From assembly GCA_028752905.1 (NCBI GenBank), contig JAQNBH010000012.1, positions 21,169,545 to 21,233,544 of the forward strand: 64,000 nucleotides of DNA. Reading direction: 5' to 3'. Made by a program: the position numbers and the translations under genes. Numbering within the stretch: position 1 is the stretch's first letter; each line of letters begins with the position of its first letter. Below the pieces are notes generated by a model that made no database searches, was not told the origin of the DNA, and saw nothing but the letters and a program-made list of their open reading frames with translations. Origin of the DNA: Cladorhizidae sp. MBARI D1340-BT2. Its lineage: Eukaryota > Porifera > Demospongiae > Poecilosclerida > Cladorhizidae. Positions 11,176-22,076 of this stretch are shown piece after piece.

Positions 11176-11837
11176 TATTGGCGGTAGCGTAGCAGTTTTT
11201 AATAGCAAATTTCAAGGGTCCTGACACAAATAACGTACACAACCTACCATGTGATCTTTGTCGTTAATTACATCATATTATTTCGGAGTATGCCATATTT
11301 AATATGCTTATTTTCATGAGGTCCCAAGTGACATATTTTTCAGAAGATTTCTGCCCTTGTGAGGTGGGTTGGGTTTAATATAAGGGGCAATCGTTCAAAT
11401 TTAGTCTTTTGGTGCATAATACGTACGTAGGCTTTTGTGTGGAAATATTTAACAGGCATGCTCAGTTGTGTCTCTCCAGGGGGAGGGGGAGGGGTCTCAA
11501 TGGTATTTCTAGTGTGTCAAAATGTCTTCGTGGTTTGTGTCATTCCCCCACCCCCTCCCCTGAACATGTCAAAAAGTCATTTTTGGCCAATTCTGAGCAT
11601 TTTTTCCTTCCTCCTTGGCAAGCATAGTTTGTTAGTCCAACGTTGTGTCTTGTTAATTAAGTAATGGCGATAACTAAGTGTTTAGTGACCACTGTCTAAG
11701 TGAGTGGTTATTGATTATCTGGAGGTGATTTTGTAAGGTAAGAAGAAAAAATCCCAAGAAATGTGTCACCTAGATGCGAGATAATTTGTCGCCACCCTTC
11801 CTGTAGTATTCGTTCTATAAACTCGCTGCCATGCAGC
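11176..11837. other. Unique spacer
   Basis: Single-copy DNA. Short overlapping plus frames (11409-11627 and 11437-11664) run through G- and C-rich tracts (GGGGGAGGGGGAGGGG near 11480 and CCCCCACCCCCTCCCC near 11546). These two tracts are roughly complementary and could pair as a weak hairpin. No gene recognised. Confidence 0.5.
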
Positions 11838-12868
11838 TGCAGCCACTCGCTGGCATGCACAAGCAGTCACTCGCTGGCATGCACCTGCAGTCACTTGCTG
11901 GCATGCACCGGCAGTCACTCGCTGGCATGCACCTGCAGTCACTCGCTGGCATGCACCTGCAGTCACTCACTGGCATGCACATGCAGTCACTTGCTGGCAT
12001 GCACATGTAGTCACTCGCTGGCATGCACAAGCAGTCACTTGCTTCCATGCACCTGCAGTCACTTGCTGGCATGCACATGCAGTCACTCGCTTCCATGAAC
12101 ATGCAGTCACTCGCTTGCATGCACAAGCAGTCACTCGCTGGCATGCACATGCTGGCATGCACCTGCAGTCACTCGCTGGCATGCACATGCAGTCACACAC
12201 TGGCATGCACATGCAGTCACTCGCTGGCATGCACATGCAGTCACTCACTGGCATGCACATGCAGTCACTCGCTGGCATGCACATGCAGTCACTTGCTGGC
12301 ATGCACATGCAGTCACTCACTGGCATGCACCTGCAGTCACTCGCTGGCATGCACATGCAGTCACTCGCTTGCATGCACAAGTAGTCACTCGCTGGCATGC
12401 ACATGCAGTCACTCGCTGGCATGCACATGCAGTCACTTGCTGGCATGCACCTGCAGTCACTCGCTGGCATGCACATGCAGTCACTCGCTTGCATGCACAA
12501 GCAGTCACTCGCTGGCATGCACATGCAGTCACTCGCTGGCATGCACATGCAGTCACTTGCTGGCATGCACATGCAGTCACTCACTGGCATGCACCTGCAG
12601 TCACTCGCTTGCATGCACATGCAGTCACTCGCTGGCATGCACATGCAGTCACCTGCTGGCATGCACATGCAGTCACCCGCTGGCATGCACATGCAGTCAC
12701 CTGCTGGCATGCACATGCAGTCACTCGCTTGCATGCACATGCAGTCACTCGCTGGGATGCACATGCAGTCACTTGCTGGCATGCACATGCAGTCACTTGC
12801 TGGCATGCACATGCAGTCACTCGCTGGGATGCACATGCAGTCACTCGCTGGCATGCACCTACAGTCAT
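11838..12868. repeat. 24-bp minisatellite rich in GCATGC
   Basis: About 43 copies of a 24-bp unit with core GGCATGCACATGCAGTCACT. Variants alter the linker (CACAAGCAG, CACCTGCAG) and the junction (TCGCTG, TTGCTG, TCACTG, TCGCTT). Each unit holds the palindrome GCATGC, the inverted repeat GCATG-CA-CATGC and a 13-bp alternating purine-pyrimidine run. The unit is stop-free in several frames of both strands, producing many overlapping repeat proteins I regard as artefacts. Confidence 0.98.
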
Positions 12869-13100
12869 GTGGAGAGTATACGTGCACAAATTGTGGACGT
12901 TTGAGAAGGGCCACCATGGCTGGTAAGAGTGGAGTGCAGCTTTCTGTTAGTGCAGAGATGGAAGCTTATGGTAATCAAGCAGCAGCTGCAAGTCGCAACC
13001 TTGCTGTGAGTCTAGGGTGGAGCCAAGCAGGAAATCCTGCAATCGCAGAGTGCATGTACTGATGGACTAAGTGGCAAGGTCAGACAGAGGTCACATAATT
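12869..13100 (+). other. Copy A of a dispersed ~200-bp segment with conserved frame
   Basis: Directly follows the 24-bp array. A frame open to the stop at 13060 reads CGEYTCTNCG, then RRATM, SGVQLSVSAEMEAYG and QAAAASRN. It matches the minus-strand segment at 3640-3880 at DNA and protein level, with the GCCACCATGG context. CGEYTC followed by a VQLSV strand faintly recalls the end of an immunoglobulin-like domain (the DxGxYxC pattern), but the Asp is absent and copy B does not keep the Cys pattern. I treat it as an unknown duplicated exon or dispersed repeat. Confidence 0.6.
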
Positions 13101-13109
13101 TTTTAACAG

Positions 13110-15868
13110 CTATTTTTCAAAACCTGACAAGTAACAAGCACAGAGTGTGTTAGCGTCTGAAACCTGACAAGTAACAAGCACAGATTGTGTTAGCGCCCGA
13201 AACCTGACAAGTAACAAGCACCGATTGTGTTAGCATCTGAAACCTGACAAGTAACAAGCACAGATTGTGTTAGCGCCCGAAACCTGACAAGTAGCAAGCA
13301 CAGAGTGTGTTAGCATCTGAAACCTGAGCACAGAAGTGTGTTAGCGTCTGAAACCTGACAAGTAGCAAGCACAGAGTGTGTTAGCATCTGAAACCTGACA
13401 AGTAACAAGCATAGAGTGTGTTAGCGCCCGAAACCTGACAAGTAACAAGCACAGAGTGTGTTAGCATCAGAAACCTGACAAGTAACAAGCACAGAAGTGT
13501 GTTAGCGTCTGAAACCTGACAAGTGACAAGCACAGAGTGTGTTAGCGTCTGAAACCTGACAAGTAGCAAGCACAGAGTGTGTTAGCATCTGAAACCTGAC
13601 AAGTAACAAGCACAGAGTGTGTTAGCGTCTGAAACCTGACAAGTAGCAAGCACAGAGTGTGTTAGCGCCCGAAACCTGACAAGTAGCAAGCACAGAAGTG
13701 TGTTAGCATCTGAAACCTGACAAGTAGCAAGCACAGAGTGTGTTAGCATCTGAAACCTGACAAGTAACAAGCACAGAGTGTGTTAGCGTCTGAAACCTGA
13801 CAAGTAGCAAGCACAGAGTGTGTTAGTGTCTGAAACCTGACAAGTAGCAAGCACAGAGTGTGTTAGCATCTGAAACCTGACAAGTAACAAGCACAGAGTG
13901 TGTTAGCATCTGAAACCTGACAAGTAACAAGCACAGAGTGTGTTAGCGTCTGAAACCTGACAAGTAGCAAGCACAGAGTGTGTTAGCGTCTGAAACCTGA
14001 CAAGTAGCAAGCACAGAGTGTGTTAGCGTCTGAAACCTGACAAGTAACAAGCACAGAGTGTGTTAGCGTCTGAAACCTGACAAGTAGCAAGCACAGAGTG
14101 TGTTAGCATCTGAAACCTGACAAGTAACAAGCACAGAGTGTGTTAGCGTCTGAAACCTGACAAGTAACAAGCTCAGAGTGTATTAGCATCTGAAACCTGA
14201 CAAGTAACAAGCTCAGAGTGTGTTAGCATCAGAAACCTAACAAGTAACAAGCACAGAGTGTTAGCATCAGAAACCTGACAAGTAACAGTGTGTTAGCATC
14301 TGAAACCTGACAAGTAGCAAGCACAGAAGTGTGTTAGCGTCTGAAACCTGACAAGTGACAAGCACAGAGTGTGTTAGCGTCTGAAACCTGACAAGTAACA
14401 AGCACAGATTGTGTTAGCGCCCGAAACCTGACAAGTAGCAAGCACAGAAGTGTGTTAGCGTCTGAAACCTGACAAGTAACAAGCACAGCGTGTGTTAGCA
14501 TCTGAAACCTGACAAGTAGCAAGCACAGAAGTGTGTTAGCGTCTGAAACCTGAGCACAGAAGTGTGTTAGCGTCTGAAACCTGACAAGTAGCAAGCACAG
14601 AGTGTGTTAGCGTCTGAAACCTGACAAGTAGCAAGCACAGAAGTGTGTTAGCGTCTGAAACCTGACAAGTGACAAGCACAGAGTGTGTTAGCATCTGAAA
14701 CCTGACAAGTAGCAAGCTCAGAGTGTGTTAGCATCTGAAACCTGACAAGTAGCAAGCACAGAAGTGTGTTAGCATCAGAAACCTAACAAGTAACAAGCAC
14801 AGAGTGTGTTAGCGTCTGAAACCTGACAAGTAGCAAGCACAGAGTGTGTTAGCGTCTGAAACCTGACAAGTAACAAGCTCAGAGTGTATTAGCATCTGAA
14901 ACCTGACAAGTAACAAGCTCAGAGTGTGTTAGCATCAGAAACCTAACAAGTAACAAGCACAGAGTGTTAGCATCAGAAACCTGACAAGTAACAGTGTGTT
15001 AGCATCTGAAACCTGACAAGTAGCAAGCACAGAAGTGTGTTAGCGTCTGAAACCTGACAAGTGACAAGCACAGAGTGTGTTAGCGTCTGAAACCTGACAA
15101 GTAACAAGCACAGATTGTGTTAGCGCCCGAAACCTGACAAGTAGCAAGCACAGAAGTGTGTTAGCGTCTGAAACCTGACAAGTAACAAGCACAGCGTGTG
15201 TTAGCATCTGAAACCTGACAAGTAGCAAGCACAGAAGTGTGTTAGCGTCTGAAACCTGAGCACAGAAGTGTGTTAGCGTCTGAAACCTGACAAGTAGCAA
15301 GCACAGAGTGTGTTAGCGTCTGAAACCTGACAAGTAGCAAGCACAGAAGTGTGTTAGCGTCTGAAACCTGACAAGTGACAAGCACAGAGTGTGTTAGCAT
15401 CTGAAACCTGACAAGTAGCAAGCTCAGAGTGTGTTAGCATCTGAAACCTGACAAGTAGCAAGCACAGAAGTGTGTTAGCATCAGAAACCTAACAAGTAAC
15501 AAGCACAGAGTGTTAGCATCAGAAACCTGACAAGCACAGAGTGTGTTAGCATCTGAAACCTGACAAGTAACAAGCACAGAGTGTGTTAGCATCAGAAACC
15601 TAACAAGTAACAAGCACAGAGTGTTAGCATCAGAAACCTGACAAGCACAGAGTGTGTTAGCATCTGAAACCTGACAAGTAACAAGCTCAGAGTGTGTTAG
15701 CATCTGAAACCTGACAAGTAGCAAGCTCAGAGTGTATTAGCATCTGAAACCTGACAAGTAACAAGCTCAGAGTGTGTTAGCATCTGAAACCTGACAAGTA
15801 ACAAGCACAGAGTGTTAGCATCTGAAACCTGACAAGTAACAAGCACAGAGTGTGTTAGCACCAGAAAG
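13110..15868. repeat. 40-bp minisatellite array
   Basis: About 70 copies of a 40-bp unit with core CCTGACAAGTAACAAGCACA, followed by GAGTGTGTTAGCGTCTGAAA. Marker variants (GCGCCCGA, GAAGTGTG, TAGCAAGC, CTCAGAG, truncated AACAGTG and CTGAGCACAG units) allow blocks to be tracked. The interval 14170-14806 recurs at 14876-15512, a shift of 706 bp. Minus frames of 60-96 codons made of VTCQVSDANTL-type repeats are by-products. Confidence 0.98.
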
Positions 15869-16347
15869 CTGCTTTTAACTCATACTAGTGTAGTCAGGTT
15901 TGTTGTGGCATCATCACTTCTGGCTCAGTGTCTTTCTAAATTACTTGGTACAATCATTCACTTACTGTCACTGACATTGCAGTTTTTCTGAGGAAATAAA
16001 AACGAGCTGAAGAATTATACAGTAGAAACTTTTTTAACCAAGAAATTGTGTTCTGACCACTGGGGTAGACATTTTCTGAGAAAAGTGGGGGTGTTTTTTG
16101 GGGGGGGGGGGGGGGGGGATTTTAGTTGTTGTTGTTGTTGTTGTTGTTTTCAAGCTACAGTGGATCATATTAATCTCCACTTGCATAGGAGATGAACATG
16201 ACTTGGATGGCTAAGCTTATGCAAGGAAATGTTTTTGCTATTTCGTACTATACACGAAATATATCCAGAGAGAGTTATCTTATTTTGGGGTTTTTTGGGG
16301 GGGGGTATTTTTCAAGAAAAGAACTTTAAGATATTTCTGTTATATTT
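15869..16347. other. Unique spacer with G-run and GTT repeat
   Basis: Unique DNA containing a T/G-rich tract with a long G-run (about 16099-16119) followed by (GTT)n to about 16147, and a second G-run near 16300. No gene recognised. Confidence 0.55.
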
Positions 16348-17028
16348 TTGCCTTATGATGTCCCGCCATGCCTGACTGCTGCAAGTGAAGCTATAAATAT
16401 CCTCCTTGACTTTGTACCTTCTGCTTTTGGACTTAAAGAAGAACCAGTTTTGTCCGGAAACTTGGAAAATGATGTTATCTTGACAGTAGTGAGGAAGACG
16501 GTGAAGCTCTTAGTAGGGAGATGGGTCTTCTACCTTTGCCAGAGCAGCATTCATTGTCAAGAAATGTCTGCCAGGCTTCAACCTGCTTGCAGACATGAAC
16601 ACGTTAGATTTATTTTTTTGCATGGCTTTTGCAAAGCAGGCATCATGTCACTCTATGGGCTGGCGTGCTTCCAGCAAGCCAGCAAGGTAGCTAGCTGTTG
16701 TTATCTGAAATTGAAGATAGTTCACAATAACACTATCCCTGAAGTTTCAAAAAAAGCTTACCAAAAAATAGCTATGGTCTCTGGGATGTATCCGAGTTAC
16801 CACTTTGGCTATGAGAAGCAAGGACTGCCTCCATACCCTCCAGACTACTTCGCTCTAGCTATGAGAGGCAAGGACTGCCTCTACTTATCCCCATACCCTC
16901 CGGACTACTTTGCTCTAGCTATGAGAGGCAAGGACTGCCTCTACCGATCCCCATACCCTCCAGACTACTTCACTCTAGCAAGGACTGCCTCTACCGATCT
17001 CCATACCCTCCAGACTACTTCACTCTAG
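16348..17028 (+). CDS. Candidate open frame of unknown function with C-terminal 20-residue repeats
   Basis: A 226-codon plus-strand frame. The frame opens at a TTG and its first in-frame ATG is about 72 codons in, so if real it is probably an internal exon or starts elsewhere. The first 160 residues come from unique, non-repetitive DNA (for example EAINILLDFVPSAFGLKEEP), which is unusual in this window. The last third is made of a 60-bp tandem repeat encoding about 20 residues per unit (PYPPDYFALAMRGKDCLY); a shortened unit changes frame near 16980 and the frame then ends. No family is recognised. It may be a decayed exon or a chance frame. Confidence 0.25.
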   Translation: MPYDVPPCLTAASEAINILLDFVPSAFGLKEEPVLSGNLENDVILTVVRKTVKLLVGRWVFYLCQSSIHCQEMSARLQPACRHEHVRFIFLHGFCKAGIMSLYGLACFQQASKVASCCYLKLKIVHNNTIPEVSKKAYQKIAMVSGMYPSYHFGYEKQGLPPYPPDYFALAMRGKDCLYLSPYPPDYFALAMRGKDCLYRSPYPPDYFTLARTASTDLHTLQTTSL

Positions 17029-17083
17029 CTATGAGGGGCAAGGACTGCCTCTACCGATCTCCATACCCTCCAGACTGCTACTG
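16823..17083. repeat. 60-bp tandem repeat, about 4.5 copies
   Basis: Units of about 60 bp containing CCATACCCTCCAGACTACTT, CTCTAGCTATGAGAGGCAAG and GACTGCCTCTACCGATC. One unit (about 16966-17005) lacks the TATGAGAGG part. The first copies keep frame with the upstream open frame. Confidence 0.93.
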
Positions 17084-18220
17084 CTACAATTGGCCACCAG
17101 CTCACAACACAATAAAGAAGTCCCCTCTTATTATCACCTAAATGGCAATATTGGAAGCAACATTTCTCCAAAACCATTAAGCTAGAAAGAGGACATGTTC
17201 CCAGGTCCCATTTAGAAATGGTTCTGCTTCTACAAGGGACGTCTTGTGTAGAAATGGGACACCACGGGACCATTTCTAACGGGACCAGGTCTCATGTAGA
17301 GACAGGCCGGGACGAGTTCCTAGCCTTAACTGGTACCATATGACTAAAAATAAAATTAACAAATCTTCGTGTTTTTTTTTGTTTTGCAAACATCATTCTC
17401 GTCTACCCAAAAGCACGGGACGCGAACATAAGTGGGTGTGGCCAACACAAGAGGGTGTGGCATTCAACCAAACCACCAGCAATTATAATGCAGCTAGTTC
17501 TTTATTTATAATGACACATGAAATATTCTTGAAATATATTCTGCTTTTTAGCAGACAAAAGGTTTGGCGTGATAATTACACAAAAGCATGCACACACAAA
17601 CACCGCCACCCACTCACACACACGCACACACCCCACACACACAGAGTTGAGTTGAGTAGTTTTATTATAGTTAAGGCACGGCTTTTCATTGTAAGCGAAA
17701 TGATAAACTTTTGTTTTGGTCAACAACTTGTGAATAGCCTCACTGTCATACACTCTTATCTCTCTGTGGAGAAGGCCACAAACCTTAAGACACTCCCTAA
17801 AGGAAAGTGGTTCTTATTCCCAGCACAATGCAGCTGGTTACTAGTCATTGGATGGTTGTGTCAAAAATGTGGTGGTTGGTGGTTGGAAATCACTGCCCAC
17901 TTCTCATTCAGATCCTCATCCCATTTGGTATATTTGGTAAATTCTATACCAAAAATAAAAGGGAAAAAAAATGTTTACTTTTTTTTTGAATGCCAAGAAA
18001 AAAGGGTGGGGGTTAATTAGAAAAAATGTGGGATTAATTTGGAAGAAAGCAAGTCAAATTCTAATTAACATGTACTTGAATAACGAGCATGATTCGAATC
18101 CATCTTGTTGGAGTTGTGATAATGAGAAGACTTGAGTGGAAAGTGTCAATGGGAGGGAGGAAGGAGGGAATATTGACGGGTGTAAGGAAGGGGGGGGTGG
18201 GACCTCCTCCACTCTATCAA
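17084..18220. other. Unique region with an inverted repeat and CA-rich tract
   Basis: Mostly unique DNA. It contains the inverted repeat 17204-17222/17269-17286 (GGTCCCATTTAGAAATGGT paired with its near complement), an ACACAC-rich tract at about 17577-17642 and A-runs near 17968. A 226-codon plus frame (17340-18020) crosses the CA tract and shows no domain; I do not call it. Confidence 0.5.
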
Positions 18221-19540
18221 CAGCACACATCCCTCCCTCCCTCCCTCCTTCTCTCTCTTTCCAACATTTGAGGAATGACAGAAAGCAATTCTGTGAAAAC
18301 TAAGGCTTTGCAAATGCAGGCAGTTCTTGTTCTTTAGTTAACTTAGGAGAAACATCTGCAGATTTGAGGTGAAATCCTAATCGGATTATTAGTGTCAATT
18401 AAAAAGAGGGTGTGGATTATATAGGATGTCATTTTTAATTTTTTTTCTCTCTGACATTTGTAGCTGCAGTTCTGCTCCAGGTAGGCTAATGCAATGAAGG
18501 CGATGGAGTGGCTAACCAAACACTTTGGATTAAAACCAGATATAAATACAGTGCTACCACTGCAAACAGCACGGGCTGTTCTTATCAGTCTGTGTGGTGC
18601 TACCAACTAACACTAGGGATACAACTCTTCTCACATGCACAGAGCATTGTGGTGTTGGAGGTTACTCAGGCTTTGGCTGGCTTGAGGTTTATTTGGTCAG
18701 GTCAGCTGGCCTCTGAGGGGGGACATTGGTCCACCAGATGTGGTCTGACTTGACATATGATGGTGTCATTTCCAGCAGCTATCTTGTGATGGTGATGATC
18801 CTTTACTAAATTTCAAGGCCTGGTATATATCCCTTTAAAAAAAAAAAATCTTTTGTTATTTTTAATGTCGACCAGCAATTGCCTTGGGGGTTCAACGAGT
18901 TTCGTTCTGCGTCGAACATAATAAGTGAACTGATCGGACAAAGTTCCGACCGTGTTTCAGGCAACATTTGGAATGGCTACCAGCAGACGTGGAGGATGGG
19001 GATGAAGCAATAATGATTATTTATGGTTACATGCCATGTGCTGCAATTATATAATTACATAAACGCAATTACAATTATGATTTTATGGGTAAGGCATTAC
19101 TCGTAAGGCATTACTCGAACTAAAAGTATTTATTGCATTTATCAAGCATCAGAAAGAGCTAGTCAGCATGCTCTGGGGTAGGTGGGGTTACACCAGCGAT
19201 AATTCTAAGACCTCCTTAGATCCCTTTGGTGCTGATTTTTGGCCTCAAAAGTACACCCAAAGTGAAAGTACTTTTTTGAGCTAATCTATACCCCCTTCCC
19301 TTACACCTCCTCTCTCCTCCCCTCTCCCCTCCCTCTCCCCTCCCCTCTCTCCTCTCCCCTCCCCTCACCTCTCTCCTCCCCTTTCCCTCCCTCCTCCACA
19401 CCCACTCTCTCCTCCCCTTCCTCCCTTTCTCCTCCCTCCTCTGTCCCTGCAACAATAGAACGCTAAAGTTTGCTATCAAAAGCTACGCAATGATATAGCT
19501 TGCTATGTACTGCTATGTAATGTTATAGTTTGCTATAGTT
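18221..19540. other. Unique region with pyrimidine-rich tracts
   Basis: Unique DNA with a CCCTCC tract (18230-18260), an A-run (18837-18848) and a long CT-rich stretch (about 19290-19440). A minus frame over the CT tract is compositional. Just left of the satellite, GCTATGTAATG-type short repeats occur (19480-19540). No gene recognised. Confidence 0.5.
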
Positions 19541-21565
19541 CCTGTACTCTAGTAAAATGCATCTAACCCTGTACTCTAGTAAGGTGCATCTAACCCTGTA
19601 CTCTAGTAAGGTGCATCTAACCCTGTACTCTAGTAAGGATGCATCTAACCATGTACTCTAGTAAGGGTGCATCTAACCCTGTACTCTAGTAAGGTGCATC
19701 TAACCATGTACTCTAGTAAGGTGCATCTAACCCTGTACTCTAGTAAGGTGCATCTAACCCTGTACTCTAGTAAGGTGCATCTAACCCTGTACTCTAGTAA
19801 GGTGCATCTAACCCTGTACTCTAGTAAGGATGCATCTAATCCTGTACTCTAGTAAGGTGCATCTAACCCTGTACTCTAGTAAGGATGCATCTAACCATGT
19901 ACTCTAGTAAGGTGCATCTAACCCTGTACTCTAGTAAGGATGCATCTAACCCTGTACTCTAGTAAGGATGCATCTAACCCTGTACTCTAGTAAGGATGCA
20001 TCTAACCCTGTACTCTAGTAAGGTGCATCTAACCATGTACTCTAGTAAGGATGCATCTAACCATGTACTCTAGTAAGGTGCATCTAACCATGTACTCTAG
20101 TAAGGATGCATCTAACCCTGTACTCTAGTAAGGTGCATCTAACCCTGTACTCTAGTAAGGATGCATCTAACCCTGTACTCTAGTAAGGTGCATCTAACCA
20201 TGTACTCTAGTAAGGTGCATCTAACCCTGTACTCTAGTAAGGTGCATCTAACCCTGTACTCTAGTAAGGGTGCATCTAACCCTGTACTCTAGTAAGGTGC
20301 ATCTAACCCTGTACTCTAGTAAGGTGCATCTAACCCTGTACTCTAGTAAGGTGCATCTAACCCTGTACTCTAGTAAGGGTGCATCTAACCCTGTACTCTA
20401 GTAAGGTGCATCTAACCATGTACTCTAGTAAGGTGCATCTAACCCTGTACTCTAGTAAGGTGCATCTAACCCTGTACTCTAGTAAGGTGCATCTAACCCT
20501 GTACTCTAGTAAGGTGCATCTAACCCTGTACTCTAGTAAGGTGCATCTAACCCTGTACTCTAGTAAGGGTGCATCTAACCCTGTACTCTAGTAAGGTGCA
20601 TCTAACCCTGTACTCTAGTAAGGTGCATCTAACCATGTACTCTAGTAAGGGTGCATCTAACCATGTACTCTAGTAAGGTGCATCTAACCCTGTACTCTAG
20701 TAAGGATGCATCTAACCATGTACATGCATCTAAACCTGTACTCTAGTAAGATGCATCTAACCATGTACTCTAGTAAGATGCATCTAACCATGTACTCTAG
20801 TAAGGTGCATCTAACCATGTACTCTAGTAAGGTGCATCTAACCCTGTACTCTAGTAAGGTGCATCTAACCCTGTACTCTAGTAAGGTGCATCTAACCCTG
20901 TACTCTAGTAAGGTGCATCTAACCCTGTACTCTAGTAAGGTGCATCTAACCATGTACTCTAGTAAGGGTGCATCTAACCCTGTACTCTAGTAAGGATGCA
21001 TCTAACCCTGTACTCTAGTAAGGATGCATCTAACCCTGTACTCTAGTAAGGTGCATCTAACCCTGTACTCTAGTAAGGATGCATCTAACCCTGTACTCTA
21101 GTAAGGTGCATCTAACCATGTACTCTAGTAAGGGTGCATCTAACCCTGTACTCTAGTAAGGATGCATCTAACCCTGTACTCTAGTAAGGTGCATCTAACC
21201 ATGTACTCTAGTAAGGATGCATCTAACCCTGTACTCTAGTAAGGTGCATCTAACCCTGTACTCTAGTAAGGATGCATCTAACCCTGTACTCTAGTAAGGT
21301 GCATCTAACCATGTACTCTAGTAAGGTGCATCTAACCATATACTCTAGTAAGGTGCATCTAACCATGTACTCTAGTAAGATGCATCTAACCATGTACTCT
21401 AGTAAGATGCATCTAACCATGTACTCTAGTAAGGTGCATCTAACCATGTACTCTAGTAAGGTGCATCTAACCCTGTACTCTAGTAAGGATGCATCTAACC
21501 CTGTACTCTAGTAAGGTGCATCTAACCCTGTACTCTAGTAAGGTGCATCTAACCCTGTACTCTAG

Positions 21566-22076
21566 CAGGCCCGGAGGAGCCTATAGGGCAGGTAGGGCTT
21601 CGGCCCTACCAATATTTGGCTCTTTACATCAATTAATATTTTGCTGATCTTGTGTTTGAATTTTTAGAGTAGCCAGTGCAATCAAAAACTCTCAGTGCTG
21701 GCCAAAGAGAGCTACTCAGCCAAGTATGCCGCATCATGCAACTCTTGTTGGTAATGCCAGCAACAAATGCTACTTCAGAACATTATTTTAGTGCCTTACG
21801 AATTACGAAGAGTGAAAAATTACCTTCGTAGCTCCATGACACAGAAAAGATTATGGTACTGCATGTACACAAGGAACATACAGATTCTCTTAGTAAGATA
21901 GATATAGCTAGTGAATTTGTTGGCGAGTGATAACAGGAGAAAGATGTTTGGGAAATTTTAATTTTCATTCATGTATAATTATACAGCCTTTACCCCAAAA
22001 CATGGCATTGTATTATATCCTTGGCTTCCTAACCCATTTTGGCCCTACCAATAATTGTTAGCTTCCTCCGGGCCTG
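21566..22076 (+). mobile_element. Internally deleted hAT transposon, copy 1
   Basis: A 511-bp insertion in the satellite. Its ends are CAGGCCCGGAGGAGC and the near complement GCTTCCTCCGGGCCTG. TCTAG flanks it on both sides, consistent with a 5-bp target duplication of the satellite. Inside, plus-strand fragments in shifted frames resemble the hAT transposase C-terminal dimerisation domain: LLLVMPATNATSE, then NYLRSSMTQKR, then MVLHVHKEHTDSLSKIDIAS with EFVGE. Frameshifts and a stop make it a relic without catalytic domains. A perfect 8-bp stem with TTCG loop lies at 21591-21610. Confidence 0.85.
21720..21962 (+). pseudogene. hAT transposase C-terminal remnant, copy 1
   Basis: Remnant of the hATC dimerisation region of a hAT transposase, recognised from the ATNATSE...FSALR block, the YLRSSMTQKR block and the VLHVHKEHTDSL...IDIASEFV block. 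These are spread over three frames with an internal frameshift after the ATSE block and another after TQKR. It cannot encode a functional transposase and lacks the DDE-type catalytic part entirely. Confidence 0.8.

Noticed and set aside
11763..13062. Many long frames on both strands in the 24-bp array
   Set aside because: All are translations of one stop-free 24-bp unit; simultaneous openness on both strands argues against coding.
17340..18020. 226-codon plus-strand frame starting with ATG
   Set aside because: It runs through an ACACAC tract and A/T-rich runs, has no recognisable domain and is overlapped by an open minus frame.
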